A DNA stretch of 64,000 bases from the NCBI GenBank assembly GCA_019638015.1, contig JAHBUP010000001.1, positions 2,140,424 through 2,204,423 on the forward strand, written 5' to 3'. The first letter of the stretch is position 1. Each line of letters opens with the position of its first letter. Position numbers and translations under genes: made by a program. The DNA is from Melioribacteraceae bacterium (GTDB lineage: Bacteria; Bacteroidota; Ignavibacteria; Ignavibacteriales; Melioribacteraceae). Below the pieces are notes generated by a model that saw only the letters and a program-made list of their open reading frames with translations, did no database searches and was not told the DNA's origin. Shown piece after piece: positions 62,365 to 64,000 of the stretch.

Positions 62365-62394
62365 CGCAAATCATTTACTTAAACAGGTAATCAT

Positions 62395-63693
62395 ATGAAT
62401 AAAGTTCGATTAGGATTTTGGCAGGTTTGGAATATGAGTTTCGGTTTTCTCGGAATTCAATTTGGATTTGCACTTCAAAACGCAAACGTGAGTAGAATAT
62501 TTGAAACTCTTGGAGCAAGTATCGATGAAATTCCAATATTGTGGATTGCCGCACCAACAACGGGATTACTTGTTCAGCCAATCATTGGTTATTTAAGCGA
62601 TAGAACCTGGGGCCGATTAGGAAGAAGAAGACCCTATTTTTTAGTGGGAGCTATACTCGCTTCCGCGGCATTAATAGTGATGCCAAATTCCCCCACATTA
62701 TGGGTTGCGGCTGGAATGTTATGGATTTTGGATGCTTCAATTAATATTTCAATGGAGCCATTTAGAGCTTTAGTGGCTGATTTACTTCCTTCTGAACAAC
62801 GAACTACCGGATTTGCAGTTCAAAGTTTTTTTATTGGTACCGGTGCAATAATCGCTTCAGCACTGCCTTATATTTTTACTAATTGGCTTGGAATAAGCAA
62901 TACTGCTGAACCTGGACAAATACCCGACTCAGTGCTCTATTCATTTTACATCGGCGCATTTGCATTTTTAGGAGCTGTGGCATGGACAGTTTTCCGTACT
63001 AAAGAGTATCCCCCGGCAGATATGGCCGAGTTTAACAGATTGAAAGAAGAAAATAAAGGATTCTTTAAAGGAATAACGGAAATCTTTCAATCATTTATAG
63101 GAATGCCAAAAACCATGATTCAACTTGCATTCGTTCAGTTCTTTTCATGGTTTGCTCTTTTTGCGATGTGGATTTATACAACACCTGCAGTAACTCATCA
63201 TATTTACGGAGCTACTGATCCATCGAGTGAACTTTATAATCAAGGAGCTAACTGGGTTGGAGTTTTATTTTCTATTTATAATGGATTTGCCGCATTAACA
63301 GCATTTCTACTGCCATGGATTGCCAAAAGGACTTCCAGAAAAACTGTACACATGATTAGCTTGATAGCCGGAAGTATAGGGCTTACCTCATTTTATTTTA
63401 TAAAGGATCCAAATCTTTTGTTAATCTCTGAACTCGGAATTGGTTTGGCTTGGGCTTCAATATTATCGATGCCATACGCAATTTTAGCCGGCTCAATCCC
63501 TTCTGAAAAGATGGGCGTTTATATGGGAATTTTTAACTTCTTTATTGTTATTCCTCAAATTACTGCTGCTGCAATTTTAGGATTATTAGTAAAAAACATT
63601 TTTGGTAATGAAGCTATCTACGCGCTTATTATTGGAGGGATTTCATTACTTATTGCCGCGGCACTTGTAATGATTGTTAAGGATGATGATTAG
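62395..63693 (+). CDS. MFS sugar transporter, SLC45/GPH-like
   Basis: 432 residues, about 12 membrane helices. The start WNMSFGFLGIQFGFALQNANVSRIFETLGAS, then WIAAPTTGLLVQPIIGYLSDRTWGRLGRRRPYF, is the SLC45-type pattern with the MFS loop 2-3 motif. A cytosolic loop of about 40 residues at 200-240 separates the halves. Relatives take up sucrose, maltose or other disaccharides with protons; the substrate is not known here. It is monocistronic and ends in a strong terminator. Its position next to the ptsHI operon is suggestive only. Confidence 0.9.
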   Translation: MNKVRLGFWQVWNMSFGFLGIQFGFALQNANVSRIFETLGASIDEIPILWIAAPTTGLLVQPIIGYLSDRTWGRLGRRRPYFLVGAILASAALIVMPNSPTLWVAAGMLWILDASINISMEPFRALVADLLPSEQRTTGFAVQSFFIGTGAIIASALPYIFTNWLGISNTAEPGQIPDSVLYSFYIGAFAFLGAVAWTVFRTKEYPPADMAEFNRLKEENKGFFKGITEIFQSFIGMPKTMIQLAFVQFFSWFALFAMWIYTTPAVTHHIYGATDPSSELYNQGANWVGVLFSIYNGFAALTAFLLPWIAKRTSRKTVHMISLIAGSIGLTSFYFIKDPNLLLISELGIGLAWASILSMPYAILAGSIPSEKMGVYMGIFNFFIVIPQITAAAILGLLVKNIFGNEAIYALIIGGISLLIAAALVMIVKDDD

Positions 63694-63716
63694 AGTCTAT
63701 TTATTTGTTACTATTA

Positions 63717-63757
63717 CAAAAAACCCTTCTGATGTACTGATAGAAGGGTTTTTCTTT
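63717..63757. terminator. Bidirectional intrinsic terminator
   Basis: AAAACCCTTCT pairs with AGAAGGGTTTT around an 11-base loop, with T tracts leaving on both strands (TTTTTCTTTTT on plus, six T on minus). It lies between the MFS gene and the minus-strand ORF that enters from the right edge. Confidence 0.88.
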
Positions 63758-63776
63758 TTGCTCAATGATTTTCTTT

Positions 63777-64000
63777 TCAGTTCTTTTTAATTTCTATCTG
63801 AACAGTGTACTTCCCTTTTTGATACTCATCATTTTTATTTTCGAGAATTTTTATCTTGACTAATTTTGAAATTTCATTCTGCTTAATCTGAATTATTGAG
63901 GATTTCAATTCCCCTATTTTTTTATCAGCGTTTAGTGGCTTTGATTTTACCGATAGACATGCTGACAAATCGGAGACTAACTTAGAATGCATTTCCTCAG
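63777..64000 (-). CDS. C-terminal end of an unrecognised protein, cut by the window edge
   Basis: The minus-strand frame is open from the edge to the stop at 63777. An in-frame ATG at 63992 has no well-spaced Shine-Dalgarno, so the true start probably lies beyond 64000. The visible 74 or so residues are Lys-, Ser- and Glu-rich, alternate as strand-like segments at the end (KYTVQIEIKKN) and contain one Cys. No family recognised. The adjacent bidirectional terminator fits a gene ending here. Confidence 0.5.
   Translation of the reverse strand, partial: EEMHSKLVSDLSACLSVKSKPLNADKKIGELKSSIIQIKQNEISKLVKIKILENKNDEYQKGKYTVQIEIKKN

Noticed and set aside
25..63990. CRISPR arrays, insertion sequences, prophage or integrative element
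   Set aside because: I found no spaced direct repeats, transposase, integrase outside the Xer housekeeping context, or attachment-site duplication near the tRNA.

Overview
The window is 64 kb of dense, AT-rich (roughly one third G+C by eye) bacterial chromosome. Genes are nearly contiguous, many overlap by 1-40 bases, and no gap between genes reaches 300 bases. The gene set is diderm: an OmpP1/FadL porin, an Omp85-type barrel, ExbB/ExbD, an MCE protein and lipoproteins. The two-domain alternative GlmU, DUF5683, DUF2795, PSP1/RicT, ParAB and HPr kinase genes, plus promoters resembling TTTG-N19..21-TAnnTTTG, point to the Bacteroidota/Chlorobiota/Ignavibacteriota group. A free-living Ignavibacteria-like lineage is my inference; no rRNA gene is present to test it. 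I see no insertion sequence, prophage, CRISPR array or toxin-antitoxin pair.

Layout. 1-1704 (minus): end of an NFACT gene and a GlmU-like nucleotidyltransferase. 1819-8893 (plus): PASTA protein, rpe, folP, cdaA, a UPF0173 hydrolase, parA, parB, DUF5683 and YIP1 genes. 8880-9830 (minus): Ppx/GppA. 9862-15706 (plus): two unknown genes, aroQ, a MerR regulator, tRNA-Pro(GGG), a terminator, then purF-pgsA-ftsY-lipid kinase-small protein. 15722-19779 (minus): hydroxyacyl-CoA dehydrogenase, ricT, holB, DUF2795, M23 peptidase. 19845-33441 (minus): one long run hprK-hpf-xer-topA-smg-ybeY-gammaCA-ctp-lysS-dacB-rluB-scpB-scpA-trpS, listed here from its 3' end. 33497-50664 (minus): HNH gene, mnmA, acpS, ggt, MCE, CorC-like, ssb, SPOR lipoprotein, OmpP1, then the overlapping chain yqeY-cvpA-mutS2-accC-biotin carrier, then exbB-exbD-exbD and a secreted EEP-family phosphodiesterase. 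50739-53534 (plus): polA. 53535-58085 (minus): a three-gene envelope module. 58221-62264 (minus): idi2-prenyl synthase-ptsH-ptsI. 62395-63693 (plus): an SLC45-like MFS transporter. An unfinished minus-strand ORF runs off the right edge.

Most of the content is housekeeping: tRNA charging and modification, replication and segregation, cofactor and purine synthesis, cell wall and lipids. The most unusual item is the module at 53.5-58.1 kb. One polypeptide there joins an HEXXH metallopeptidase-like domain and a TolB-like propeller to an Omp85-type C-terminal barrel with no visible POTRA repeats. It overlaps a gene for a PQQ-propeller lipoprotein that resembles BamB, followed by a small unknown membrane protein. 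Second in interest is the operon that joins isoprenoid synthesis to the general PTS proteins HPr and enzyme I, with HPr kinase elsewhere in the window and no sugar permease in view. Other points are a kinase-less PASTA protein beside rpe, a tRNA-Pro that starts on the base after a regulator stop codon, a PBP4-like protein with KPG instead of KTG, and a recurring promoter layout that lets the PASTA mRNA be read as leaderless.
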